NCBI RefSeq assembly: GCF_032884065.1
Contig: NC_088868.1
Span: 308,001-372,000 of the forward strand
DNA length: 64,000 bases
Source: Artemia franciscana
Lineage: Eukaryota > Arthropoda > Branchiopoda > Anostraca > Artemiidae
Direction of reading: 5' to 3'
Shown: positions 21,030-31,079 of the stretch, piece after piece
Layout: each line of letters opens with the position of its first letter
How positions within the stretch are numbered: position 1 is the first letter of the stretch
The notes under the pieces: generated by a model
Databases searched by the model: none
The model's input: the letters and a program-made list of their open reading frames with translations, nothing else
Told to the model about the DNA's origin: nothing
Translations under genes and position numbers: made by a program

Positions 21030-22480
21030 GAAACAGCCTAACAAAACCTGTCAAAACAAAATTTAAAACAAAGCCCCTTCAAAATGGACAAAAAGCAGTC
21101 TGAAAAAGCTGGCACAAACAAGTTTAAGAAAACAAGAGCGTAACTAAGAATATCAAAGCATAACTTTTGTAAAGATACCGTAGAAAAAAACAACAACAAA
21201 GAAACCATCGAAAAAAATAGCAAGTCAAATCAAACATTGAAACAGTACAACTATAAACTTCGATGCAAAACTTTATAACAAGGCACCTTCTTAATAGACG
21301 AAAAACCCCCTGACCTGACAAAAAAAGAAAAGTAAAATAAAACCACTATATAGCATAAATTAATAGAACAAACTATATTTTTCAGAAAAACACCTTTTGA
21401 AAAAGACAAACAAACCATTGACAAAGCTAGTGCAGACAAGACAAACATTGAGGCAGCATAACTAAGAACATCAAAATACAACTTTCAAACAAGTCACCTA
21501 CGAAATTGACAAGGAAACCACTGAAAAAATAGTAGGAGGCAACTCAAACCACAATATTGCATAAACAAACATAAAGGTAACATAAAAGAACAAACAAACA
21601 TACGTAACAAACATAAACAAACAAAACAGACAAATAAAGGTGCCGTTAAAGAAGACAAGGAAACTATAAGAAAAGCTAGCACAGAAAAGTCGAATCAAAC
21701 ATTGAAACAGTAAAACTAAAAACTTCAATGCATAACTTTCAAACAAGGCACCTTCTTAATAAACCAAAAAAGCACTGACCTGACAAAAATAGCAAAGAAA
21801 GATAAAACCCATATATAGCATATATTAATATATAAAATTTTGATATATATCGACTATAACTTTCAAAAAAAAAAAAAAAAACAAAAAAAAACACCTTGGA
21901 TAAAGACAAAGAAACCGTTGACAAAAATAGTAGAGACAGCCAAATATAGCAAAAATAAAAATATAAACCGTAACTTTCAAAAAACGCACTTTCAAAATAT
22001 GCAAAGAAACCAACGAAAAGACTACCAGTGGCAACCAAACCTCTAAAGACCAGCCAGTGGCAACCAAACCTCTGAAGTCCAACCAGTGGCAACCAAACCT
22101 CTAAAGACCAACCAGTGGCAACCAAACCTCTAAAGAGCATAATTAAATTTATTAAATCATTGATTTCAACAAAGCACGTTAGAAATAACTTTTAACACGG
22201 CACCTTAAATTAGATAAAGAAACCACTGGCAAAATACAACAGACAATTCAAACCACAATACAGCTTAACAAATTATAATAAACTATAACTTTCGAAAAAG
22301 TGTCTTCAAAAAATACAAGGAAACCAACAGGAAAACGAACGCTGACAAATCAAACCATAGAACGCATTATAAATTATCAAATCAGTACTTTCCAACAAGG
22401 CACCGTAAAAATATACAAAGAAACTAACAATAAAACCAGTGCAGACAAAAATACCTTATCAAATACAGGAATTTTGGGGG
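21030..22480. repeat. Degenerate ~100-bp tandem repeat, copy B
   Basis: Longer version of the array at 7890-8740. Phrases such as GACAAAGAAACCATTGAC, AATAGCA, CATTGAAACAGTA and AAGGCACCTT recur every 100-120 bp, and later units (22190-22460) diverge further. The 29-bp repeat at 22024-22139 is embedded in it. Long minus-strand reading frames across it are rich in F, L, C and S because the plus strand is A/G/C-poor in T. I regard them as composition artefacts. Confidence 0.7.
22024..22139. repeat. 29-bp tandem repeat, four units
   Basis: Four adjacent 29-bp units each beginning CCAGTGGCAACCAAACCTCT. They differ at only a few positions (for example CTAAAGACC versus CTGAAGTCC). The low divergence contrasts with the degenerate array around it, so this amplification is recent. 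Confidence 0.95.
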
Positions 22481-22778
22481 GGATTTACAAGTCGAACCGT
22501 GAAAGGATTTTCCTGGACTATAACTCCTGCCCCGTTTCTTATATAATGGTCAGCCTTTTGGCGACCCTCGCGACCACGCAAAATTTCGCCATCTGGTGCT
22601 TCTATGAAGCAATAATTTCTTCCTGTTCTGAGAGGAAGAGGAGTCATTTTGCATAAGACTTTCCGCTTTTTTTCATTTTCCTCTTTTTGTTTTTTACGTG
22701 GGTTTATATCCAAGTAATGTACGCAACTTTTTCGGGCATAATAATAACCATTTACACCATTTTGTCATCAAAAATTTT
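22481..22778 (-). other. Possible coding fragment, unrecognised
   Basis: On the minus strand, 22459-22713 gives 84 residues with a gene-like rather than low-complexity look: LPLRTGRNYCFIEAPDGEIL, GREGRQKADHYIRNGAGVIV, then ENPFTVRLVNPP. The first 20 residues are K/E-rich and may be noncoding lead-in. I do not recognise the family, and no continuation was found on either side. It could be an exon or a scrap of a transposon protein. Confidence 0.3.
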
Positions 22779-23827
22779 GTGGTAACGAGCTGTAAGTAAG
22801 GAGTGACCCGGCTCAATACTAACCGAAACTCTAAACTATAAAATTTTGATACCAAAAGATATTTCAAAAGAATTAGCTTACTATGCTGATTTCAAATATA
22901 TACGTTTCATTAGTTTTAGTCTGACCCATTAAAGACTATGAGCCTGAGAAACTTTGCCTGATTTTCGATACAAGGGGGAAAACCCCCCTAAAAGTCATGG
23001 AATCTTAATGAAAATTGCACCATCAGATTCAACATATAAGAAAACCCTACTAGAGAGGTTTCAAGCTTTTATCAGAACAAATGGGGAATTTCGTATTTTT
23101 TGCCAGAAGAAAGACCACGGATGCGTGTTTTTTTCTTCTTTATTTTTCCCAGCGTTGATCATATCAATCCAGTGTCCTAGAAATTCGTGAGAGGGTTCAT
23201 TCAAACAGAAATTGAAAGTTCTAGTTCTTTTTAAGTGACCAAAAAGATTGGAGGTCAACTTGGCCCCCTCTCGTACCACTTTTTCAAAAAACTGTCGGAT
23301 CAAAATTTTGAGATTCAATTTTTTAACATAATTGAAAGACCCAATAGCTATGCTTTTCGATGCAACATGACCCCTCCCCCAAAGTCCCTTTGGGAAGGTC
23401 TTAAAGTTACAAAATGTCCTCATTGATTACGCATAGTATTTGTTATTGGGAAGTATGTATGCATTTTCATATGGGGGGGGGGGTCTGAATTTTCTGGTGG
23501 GGGTTTTTCACGGAGGACATTTCCATAAGGAGGGAAGTTTCCAGGGTTGACCTTGTCAGGGGAAGTTATACACCGGTTGAATTTGACAGAATTCCTAAGA
23601 AAAATTCTTCTTCTTATGTGTCTTACTTTCTCTTTTTCGTCCCAATTTTACGCGTTGAGTTGTTAAGGATAAGTTTCAGGAGTAAAGTTTCAATAGGATT
23701 GAATTTTATAGAGAATATTTCCCTGGGGAGGGGATTTCTCTGTGAAAATGGGGCCATATTTTCCGGCATCATTTAAAAAAGATCAGAAATTAAATATAAA
23801 AAAACAAGACTTATCATCCGAATGTGA

Positions 23828-24125
23828 GGAGTAACATTAAAACTTAAAACGAAAAGAAATCATTACATATATGAAGGAGATCACCCCTTCCTCAACGCCT
23901 CGCTCTTTACACTAAAGTTTGAATTTTGTCCTTATTCTTTAAAAACCACCTCTGAACCACAAGGGTCGTCCAATTAAAACATTAAGAAGCTTTTTTAAAA
24001 GTACTACAAAAATTTGGCGTAAAGAGCGAGGTATTACCATGAAGAGCGAGGGGGTGTTGGCAATCCCTTTCGTATGCGTAATAATTTCTGTCCATTTTAA
24101 GTTTTAATGTTGCTCCTTATGTTCA
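23828..24125. repeat. Snapback hairpin with ~100-bp loop
   Basis: The left arm (ACATTAAAACTTAAAACG, ..., CCTCGCTCTTTACACT) pairs with the right arm (GCGTAAAGAGCGAGG, ..., AAGTTTTAATGTTGCTCC), separated by an AT-rich loop. It belongs to the hairpin family also seen at 25690-25990, 26366-26604, 28480-28760, 56722-56945 and 57240-57500. Confidence 0.7.
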
Positions 24126-24480
24126 GTTGAAAAATCTTTTTTTTTTTTAGTGGAATTTCCTTATGAGGGTGTTTCATTACCTCTATCCGTCAATCCTCCT
24201 AAAATTATACCTCCTAGGAAAGTAAATCTCGTAAAATACCCCCTCCCACGCGGGTGAAACCTCCGGAGAAAATATAGCACTGGGCAGCACACCCCGAGGA
24301 AAATACGCCTCGTAAAATACACCCCCCCCCCCCGTGGAAAAGCTCCCCAGAAAGAAGCCCCAGAAAAGATTCCCCCCCATAAAGTATCTCATGGAAAAAA
24401 ACCCATCTCCCCCCTCCTAAAAAAATAGGATTTTCCGCATTTGAAAATTTTATTTTAGCTGTTTTCTTTAGTTTCATTTA
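24126..24480. repeat. Degraded interior with C-rich phrases
   Basis: Repeated short phrases of the type TCGTAAAATACnCCCCnC and GGAAAnTACnCCTC (24185-24410) suggest a degraded tandem structure. The G-rich minus-strand frames here are probably not genes. Confidence 0.45.
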
Positions 24481-25254
24481 CATCAAAGAATTGCCTTTGT
24501 ATGGTAATTTTTAGTATGTTAAATTAATTCAAAAGTTAAACCAAAAGGTACAAATTCATAAAAAAAGCATAATATTTTCGATAAAAGGTTAAAACACATA
24601 AAAAAAAGGTAGGTGATATTGATAAAGATTGAACAGTCAAATACGGCATTTCAAAGAACTCTTTTGCAGAGATCTGAAGCTGTTGTCTTCAATGACGTGG
24701 GATATTTCTTATCAAAAGAATAGGCTTATTATGCTGATTCTAGATATATAAGATTCATTAAGCTTAGTATTACTTATCAAATGCTTTAAACCTGAAAGAA
24801 TTTGCCTGATTATCATAAATTGAGGGAATACCCCCTTAAAGCCGAAGAACTTTAACGAAAACCGCACCACTAGACCTAGCGTAACAGAGAACCCTACTTT
24901 AAAGGTTAAAACTTGTATCTGAAAAATTGTTGCCAATATTTGCCAGAAATATAAATTTTTTGCCAGAACTAAATTTATTTTTTTGCCAGAAGATAGATAA
25001 CAGATGTATGTTCATTTTCTTTTTCTTCAGGGATGATTGTATCGAACCAATGGTCATATAGCATCGGGAAAAGGATTATTTGAGTGAAAATTAAAAGTTC
25101 TAGTGCCCTTCTACAGTGACCAAATGATTGGAGAGCAGCTAGCCCCATGCCATGCCCCTTTTCCCCCCCCCAAATCGTTTGATCAAAACTTTGAGATAGC
25201 TATTTCGGTCAAAATAGTCGGAAGTTGCAAAAATTATGCCTTTGGAGATAAAAT

Positions 25255-26245
25255 GACCCATAAAATATCTGAAAAAGGTCCGTAAGTGATAAATATTGCC
25301 CATTGCTTATGTACGGTATAGTATTTTCATTAGGAAGTTTGCATACTATTTTTTTTGTAGTGGGGAGGGGTGGTGAAATCTCTACTTTGGGGATTCTCGA
25401 TGGGACGTAAACTTTCCGGGAGCTGAACTTTTTAGGGTAAATTTTACACTGGGGAATATATCAGAATTCCTAAATGAAATTATTTTTATTTGCCTTACTT
25501 TCTCTTTGCCAACTTAATTTTACGTGTGGAGATGTTAAAGGTAACTATCCGGGATAATTTTCACCAGGAATGAATTGTCTAGAGGATCTTTCTATGGGGA
25601 GGGACGAGAGGGCATTTTCTGTAGATGTGGTGCCGGTTTTTTCAGTATTATTAAAACAAACATTAAAATTAAATTTAAAAACGGTCTGGAATTTTTTAAA
25701 AACAAGTTTTTTTCAACTGGAATTAAGGACAAAAATTAACCCTCAAGCCGAACACAAAATTATTATGTATATGAAGGGATTACCTCCTCATCAACATCAC
25801 CGGTCTTTAGGCTAATGCCTTAATTTTGTCTTGATTCTTTAATAACGACTCCTGAAACACAAGAGTTGTTTAATTAGAAAAATACGAAGTTTTTTTTTAA
25901 GTACTAAGAAACCTTAGTGTGAAGAGCGAGGGGTTGAGGAGAGGGCAATCCTCTTCATGTACGGGTTAAGGCTGTAAATTCTGATATTCGGCCATACTGT
26001 TTTCACATAGTATTTGTTATTGGAATGCACTGTAGATCGAGGGATCACCGGCAAAGGTGGTTGACCCTGGTTTTAGTCGGAGGCCAAGTGAAGAACTATG
26101 AATATGACATTGAATTTTAACAAAAAGAAATTCAAATTTTGATCAAATAGTTAATGAAACAGCTATATGTATTTTTATGTTATTTAAAAAACGATCAGAA
26201 ATTAAATAAAAAAAAATTTGTCTTTTATTGCGCATCTGTTTGAAG
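25255..26245. repeat. Left arm of a ~0.95-kb inverted duplication
   Basis: This block is the reverse complement of 28278-29205 over almost its full length, including ATAGTATTTTCATTAGGAAG, GTAGATCGAGGGATCACCGG and a TTTATTGCGCATCTGTTTGAA phrase near the inner end. The left arm has about 50 extra bases near 26175-26215. It overlaps the larger inverted-repeat region and contains a snapback hairpin at about 25690-25990. Confidence 0.85.
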
Positions 26246-26365
26246 AAAAAAAAATAAATATACAAATTTCGTTTTAATTATTTCTCTGCGGAGAGCCAAA
26301 ATCAAAACATGCATTGATTCAAAAACGTTCAGAAATTAAATAAAAAAAAAGTTTTTTTAAATGAA

Positions 26366-26604
26366 AGTAAGGAGCGACATTAAAACTTAAAACGAACAGA
26401 AATTACTCCGTGTATGAAATGGGCTTTTCCTTCTCAATGCCCCGCTCTTTACGCTAAAGCTTGACTCTTTCTCTTAACTCTACTTTTTAAAACAGTAAAA
26501 AACTTTAGCGTAAAGAGCGGAGATTTGATGAGGAAGCAGTCCCTTTCATATACGAAGTAATTTCTGTTCGTTTTAAGTTTTAATGCCGCTCCTTACTTTC
26601 GGTT
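26366..26604. repeat. Snapback hairpin (~100-bp arms)
   Basis: Bases from AAGTAAGGAGCGACATTAAA through CGCTCTTTACGCTAAAG pair with CTTTAGCGTAAAGAGCGGAG through a TTTTAATGCCGCTCCTTACTT stretch, with a pyrimidine-rich loop of about 40 bp. This is the best-preserved hairpin of the family in the window. Confidence 0.85.
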
Positions 26605-27326
26605 AAAAAAAAAACTTTTTTTATTTAATTTCTGAACGTTTTTAACCATTACTATATGTAAGCACTGGTCAAAGTTTATAACTTGTAGCCCCTCCCACGG
26701 GGACTCTAGGGGAGTAAGTCGTCCCCAAAGACATAATTATAAGGTTTTTCGACTACGGTGAAAAAAATAGCTATCTCAGAATTGTGATGCGGTGACTTTG
26801 GGAAAATAATTGGCGTGGGAGGGGCCTAGGTGCCCTCCAATTTTTTTGGTCACTTAAAAAGGGCACTAGAACTTTTCATTTCCGTTAGAATGAGCCCTCT
26901 CGCAAGATTCTAGGACCACTGGGTCGATACGATCACCCCTGGGAAAAAAAAAGAAAAAAAAACAACAAACAAAGAAATAAACACGCATCCGTGATCTGCC
27001 TTCTGGTAAAAAATACAAAATTACACATTTTTGTAGATAGGAGCTTGAAACTTTTATGAGAGGGTTCTCTGATACGCTGAATCTGATGTTATGATTTTCC
27101 TTAAGATTCTACGACTTTTAGGGGTTGTTTCCTCCTATTTTCTAAAATAAGGCAAATTTTTTCAGGCTCGTAACTTTTGATGGGTAAGACTAAACTTGAT
27201 GAAACATGTATCTTTAAAATCAGCATTAGAATGCAATTCTTTTGATGTAGCTATTTTTGTTTTTGAGTTTTGGTTACTATTAAGCCGGGTCGCTCCTTAC
27301 TACAGTTCGTTACCACGAACTGTTTT

Positions 27327-28277
27327 ATTTAAATGATATAGGATAAGATATTTATTTAAAAAAAATCTCTATCACAAGCCCCCAAAGGGCCGAATTCGGA
27401 CTTCGGAGTCCACTAACAAAGCAAAAAAAAAAAAAAAAACCGGTCAAACTAAACTTGAACAAAACAGTCAGAAAAAAAGGAAATAGTCAAATAATAATGA
27501 TCATAATAATAATAATTATATAATTATCATAATAATAAAAATCATAATAATAATAATAATAATAAATAATCAAATTATACAGGAAAAATCAAGAAATAAA
27601 TATGTATATCTACAAATTGAAAGGGACACTAAAAAAAAGTCCAAAAACTCACAAAAAAGAACGAAGCATAAAACACATGAAAAACACATATGAATTAAAA
27701 GGGAAACTAAACCAAAAACAGGGGGGGGGGGGCAAGCAAATAAGTGCAACGACCTCGGCAGCACCTCACAAAAAAAGGGTGAAACTAGTTGGATATTTTA
27801 TTCATTTTTTCTGTGATGAAGGGGACAAAGGTTTTTTTTTATATCTGGAAGTAACGCAGCGAATGGGGGACAAAACTGGGATGGGCTCAGAAACAGCTCG
27901 AGGCTGTCGCAATCTAGATGGTGAGTGACGTTTGGGAAATCACTTGCCATCCGAGGGTTTGTTATTACATTTTTTGAAAAACGGAGGCATAAAGACAATC
28001 TCCTTCGCTCAAGAGTCAGTGAATTGCATAATCTACACTTTTCATTATAGTCATCAACAATAGTACAGTTTTAACAGGATGACCAGCTGCTCAATGTATA
28101 CAAACATAATGGACATATGTAGAACATTTTTCAATGTTGACTTTTTCACTGCTTAAAAGAAAGTGACTCGTGATCTGTAGAATGAATATTGGATTAGAAT
28201 GAATGTCCACTTATGCTCAACGCTGATTGGATCACTAGAGAAATAGGAGGAGTAACTTAAACTCTAGGTAATATTCA
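27327..28277. repeat. Low-complexity spacer (poly-A, ATA, poly-G)
   Basis: Contains a run of about 18 A near 27423, an AATAATAAT microsatellite at 27490-27570, and a 12-G run at 27721-27732. The 108-codon plus-strand frame at 27602-27928 crosses the G run and is lysine-rich low complexity; I do not take it as a gene. 27930-28277 has no recognisable content. Confidence 0.6.
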
Positions 28278-29205
28278 AACAGATGCGCAATAAAAGACAA
28301 ACTTATAGCTGTTTCATTAACTATTTGACAAAAATTTGAATTTCTTTTAGTTAAAATTCAATGTCATATTCATAGTTCTTCACTTGGCCTCCGACTAAAA
28401 CCAGGGTCAACCACCTTTACCGGTGATCCCTCGATCTACAGTGCATTCCAATAACAAATACTATGTGAAAACAGTATGGCCGAATATCAGAATTTACAGC
28501 CTTAACCCATACATAAAGGGGATCACCCCTCAACCCCTCGCTCTTCACAATAGGGTTTCTTAGTACTAAAAAAAAATCTTCGTATTTTTCTAATTAAACA
28601 ACTCTTGTGTTTCAGGAGTCGTTATTAAAGAATCAAGACAAAATTAAGGCATTAGCCTAAAGACCGGTGATGTTGATGAGGAGGTAATCCCTTCATATAC
28701 ACAATAATCTTGTGTTCGGCTTGAGGGTTAATTTTTCGCCTTAATTCCAGTTGAAAAAAACTTGTTTAAAAAAAATTCCAGACCGTTTTTAAATTTAATT
28801 TTAATGTTTGTTTTAATAATACTGAAAAAACCGACACCACATCTACAGAAAATGCCCTCTCGTCCCTCCCCATAGATTGATCCTCTAGACAATTCAATCC
28901 CGGTGAAAATTATCCCGGATAGTTACCTTTAACATCTCCACACGTAAAATTAAGTTTGCAAAGAGAAAGTAAGGCAAATAAAAATAATTTCATTTAGGAA
29001 TTCTGATATATTCCCCAGTGTAAAGTTTACCCTAAAAAGTTCAGCTCCCGGAAAGTTTACTTCCCATAGAGAATCCCCTAAGTAGAGAATTCACCAACCC
29101 TCCCCACTACAAAAAAAGTATGCAAACTTCCTAATGAAAATACTATACCGTATATAAACAATGGACAATATTTATAACTTAAGGACCTTTCCCAGGGGTT
29201 TTATG
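28278..29205. repeat. Right arm of a ~0.95-kb inverted duplication
   Basis: Reverse complement of 25255-26245. The arms are about 2 kb apart. Similarity is high enough for landmarks of 20 bp to match exactly, so the inversion is much younger than the general decay of the family. Confidence 0.85.
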
Positions 29206-30124
29206 GGTACTTTAAGAGTATTTCTACCCCATCCCCGTAACGGCAATATCTTTGTAATTTTCCTCTATTTGCCTTTACTTTTAATATTAGTCACCAACTT
29301 GATTTTTTTAAAGGTACACGCATCTCCTATAAGTTCACTGGCACAGTATTATGCATTACTATTACTATTATTTTAGTCATATTTAGGAATTATTGCTTTG
29401 ATGAAAAACTACCTGGAAGACCGATAAAAAGGAAGAAACATATGTAGCAAAGGAGGTAAGCTAAAAGTTTTTTAGATCAGAAGGCTGGGCTGTACATAAA
29501 AAAGAAGGTCAATTTGTGAAGGTCAATTTGTGAAGGTCAAAGGCAGAGTCTCTGGAACAAAGCAGGGCATCAGGTTAATCTGAAAAATACACAGTTTTCT
29601 TCTGTCAGTTTTGAACATTGTCTTTATGAAACTGGGGAATGCAGAAGGTATAAAAATTAATCGGATGAACCAACTTATAAGCAGGCTTTTTCCAAAATAA
29701 CAGGATATGCTAACTGTTATTCTATGATGTCATAAAAATTTCCAGCACTATAATCTTCCCCGAAAACTGCTTAATTCTTGCCGTATTCTTGATTTTATCC
29801 TTCTTGATTACGACTTGAGCTTTAAATCTAATAAAAATATTCATAAGATGTTGCTGACACTGTGAAAAGTAAAAAGATATGACGTTAAAAGTATTCAACC
29901 TGTTAAGAAGCAGTTATCAAACCAGCAAAAATGTAAGAACAGAAGTTAATTTGGCGGAAAGTGCAAAAAAATCTTTCTGTTGATTGGCCTGTATTAATCT
30001 TATGGGGATCAATCAACTAAAACAAAATAAAAATACTGAAAGATAAGTTGTCTTGTTTGTAATCAGTTTCGAATCGTTTAGTATCTTGATGTCAAACTAT
30101 CTTCATAGAGTTAATAGTTGAAGT
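29206..30124. other. No gene recognised upstream of the orphan ORF
   Basis: Unique-looking sequence. AAGGTCAATTTGTG is repeated in tandem at about 29506-29535. A splice-donor-like AGGAGGTAAGC occurs at 29450, but I cannot connect it to an exon. Confidence 0.45.
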
Positions 30125-30742
30125 TTGGAAATAATGAAAATAAGCGTAATTGAATTTACAAAGCGTAATCCTGTTCAAGGCGATTTTACTTCTAAGCTGC
30201 GACATGATGCTAAAAAAGCGGAACTGAAAATGACTATTCAGGTCGGAGGCACAAAAAGGCTACCGTTTTGTCAAAAACTGAAAAGATGGGTGGATGTAAA
30301 CAGGTTGGAAAAACTTCACAAAGAGATTGTGGTAATTGACAAAATGCTATCGATGTTTTATAGATCACCAGCACTGAAGAAAAGCTTCAAACTACGAAGA
30401 GCAATAATGGATTCTATACGACTTACAAATTCACTTATGGAAAAAATAAAAACTTACCAGAACCAAACTCTAAAGCGCATTTCAAAAGGAATCATATCCA
30501 GCTTTAACTTTCAAATCGCAAAATTGAATTCAAGCATAGTAAATTTGGAAAAAGATTTGGAGAAGATGCAAAAAGTAGAATGTGCAGCACCAACACCTCG
30601 AGATAATTTGTTGCAATATGGTACGGAGCTGTGCTCAAGAAAAGAGCCTTCTTCTAATCTAAGAACTGACAATTCTACTGAAGGACCCGAATTGAACTGG
30701 CGCTACCTTCAGGAACTTTATAAATCGATGGATTCAGATTGA
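30125..30742 (+). CDS. Hypothetical protein, 205 aa, coiled-coil-like
   Basis: An open frame of 205 codons with balanced amino-acid use, unlike the low-complexity frames around it. It is basic (many K and R) in the first two thirds and has heptad-like stretches around residues 70-150, for example LHKEIVVIDKMLSMF and FNFQIAKLNSSIVNLEKDL. That suggests a helical, possibly coiled-coil region. The C-terminus is more polar, ending ELNWRYLQELYKSMDSD. Two ATGs (codons 1 and 4) are possible starts. No signal peptide or membrane segment. I do not recognise the family; it may be a single-exon gene, one exon of a larger gene, or a transposon accessory frame. It is followed at once by TTAGG-like repeats. 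Confidence 0.45.
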   Translation: MEIMKISVIEFTKRNPVQGDFTSKLRHDAKKAELKMTIQVGGTKRLPFCQKLKRWVDVNRLEKLHKEIVVIDKMLSMFYRSPALKKSFKLRRAIMDSIRLTNSLMEKIKTYQNQTLKRISKGIISSFNFQIAKLNSSIVNLEKDLEKMQKVECAAPTPRDNLLQYGTELCSRKEPSSNLRTDNSTEGPELNWRYLQELYKSMDSD

Positions 30743-30814
30743 GCAGTAGGATCAATCTTCTTCTGAAAGATACTAAAGTTGGAACTGTGTCTAGTTTGGA
30801 ATGGCGTGGGTCGC

Positions 30815-31068
30815 CTGCGTTAGGTTATGCTAAGTTACGTTAGCTCACGTTAGGTTAGGACAAGTTACGTTAGGTTAGATTATGATAGGTTACGTTAGGT
30901 TAGATTATGACAGGTTACGTTAAGTTACGTTAGGTTATGTTAGGTTACGTTAGTTAAGTTAGTCTAAGTTAGGTTACGTTAGTTTACCTTAGTCTAGGTC
31001 AGGTTAGGTTACTTTAGGCTAAGATAGGTTACGTTAGGTTATGTTAGGTTATGTTGGGTTATGTTATT
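30815..31068. repeat. GTTAGGTTACGTTA tandem repeat (TTAGG-like)
   Basis: About 250 bp of degenerate units built from GTTACGTTAGGTTA, with variants such as GTTAGGTTAGATTATGA. TTAGG is the common arthropod telomere unit, and GGTTAGGTTA-type interstitial arrays are frequent in arthropod genomes. The extra ACG or ATG inside the unit shows this is not a plain telomere tract. Confidence 0.85.
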
Positions 31069-31079
31069 ATACTTGTAAT

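Larger units (their letters stand above)
14971..21870. repeat. Segmental duplication, copy B
   Basis: This is the second copy of the segment seen at 1-8740, in direct orientation. It contains the same minus-strand LINE remains, the 639-bp inverted-repeat element (17060-17698), the hAT transposase relic (19073-20360) and the start of the ~100-bp tandem repeat. Relative to copy A it lacks the 1563-3308 block: the join at about 16553-16566 runs from LINE sequence straight into the middle of an inverted-repeat element. It has a 22-bp addition at about 15521-15542. Copy B continues past the point where copy A meets its gap. Confidence 0.93.
22779..27326. repeat. Large inverted-repeat region (possible foldback element)
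   Basis: The left arm, about 22779-23445, and the right arm, about 26650-27326, are reverse complements of each other with moderate divergence. Shared landmarks are GTAACGAnCTGTA at the ends, GGAGTGACCCGGCTC or its mate GAGCGACCCGGCTT, GGGGGAAAnnnCCCCT, CACGGATGCGTGTTT and AAGTGACCAAAAAnATTGGA. The 3.2-kb interior holds another copy of the arm sequence in left orientation (about 24700-25330) and several snapback hairpins. No transposase is visible. Similar blocks recur at 56720-58195. The family is one I cannot name. Confidence 0.65.

Noticed and set aside
22024..22139. CRISPR array (four regular 29-bp repeats)
   Set aside because: Units are adjacent with no unique spacers, and the DNA is eukaryotic.
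24183..24477. Glycine/phenylalanine-rich minus-strand frames resembling cuticle or silk-like proteins
   Set aside because: They arise from degraded C-rich tandem phrases inside the inverted-repeat region; no signal peptide and no stable repeat unit.
27602..27928. 108-codon plus-strand frame as a gene
   Set aside because: Lysine-rich low complexity running through a poly-G tract; no recognisable domain.
30815..31068. True telomere end
   Set aside because: The array is short, degenerate and internal, with non-telomeric sequence on both sides.
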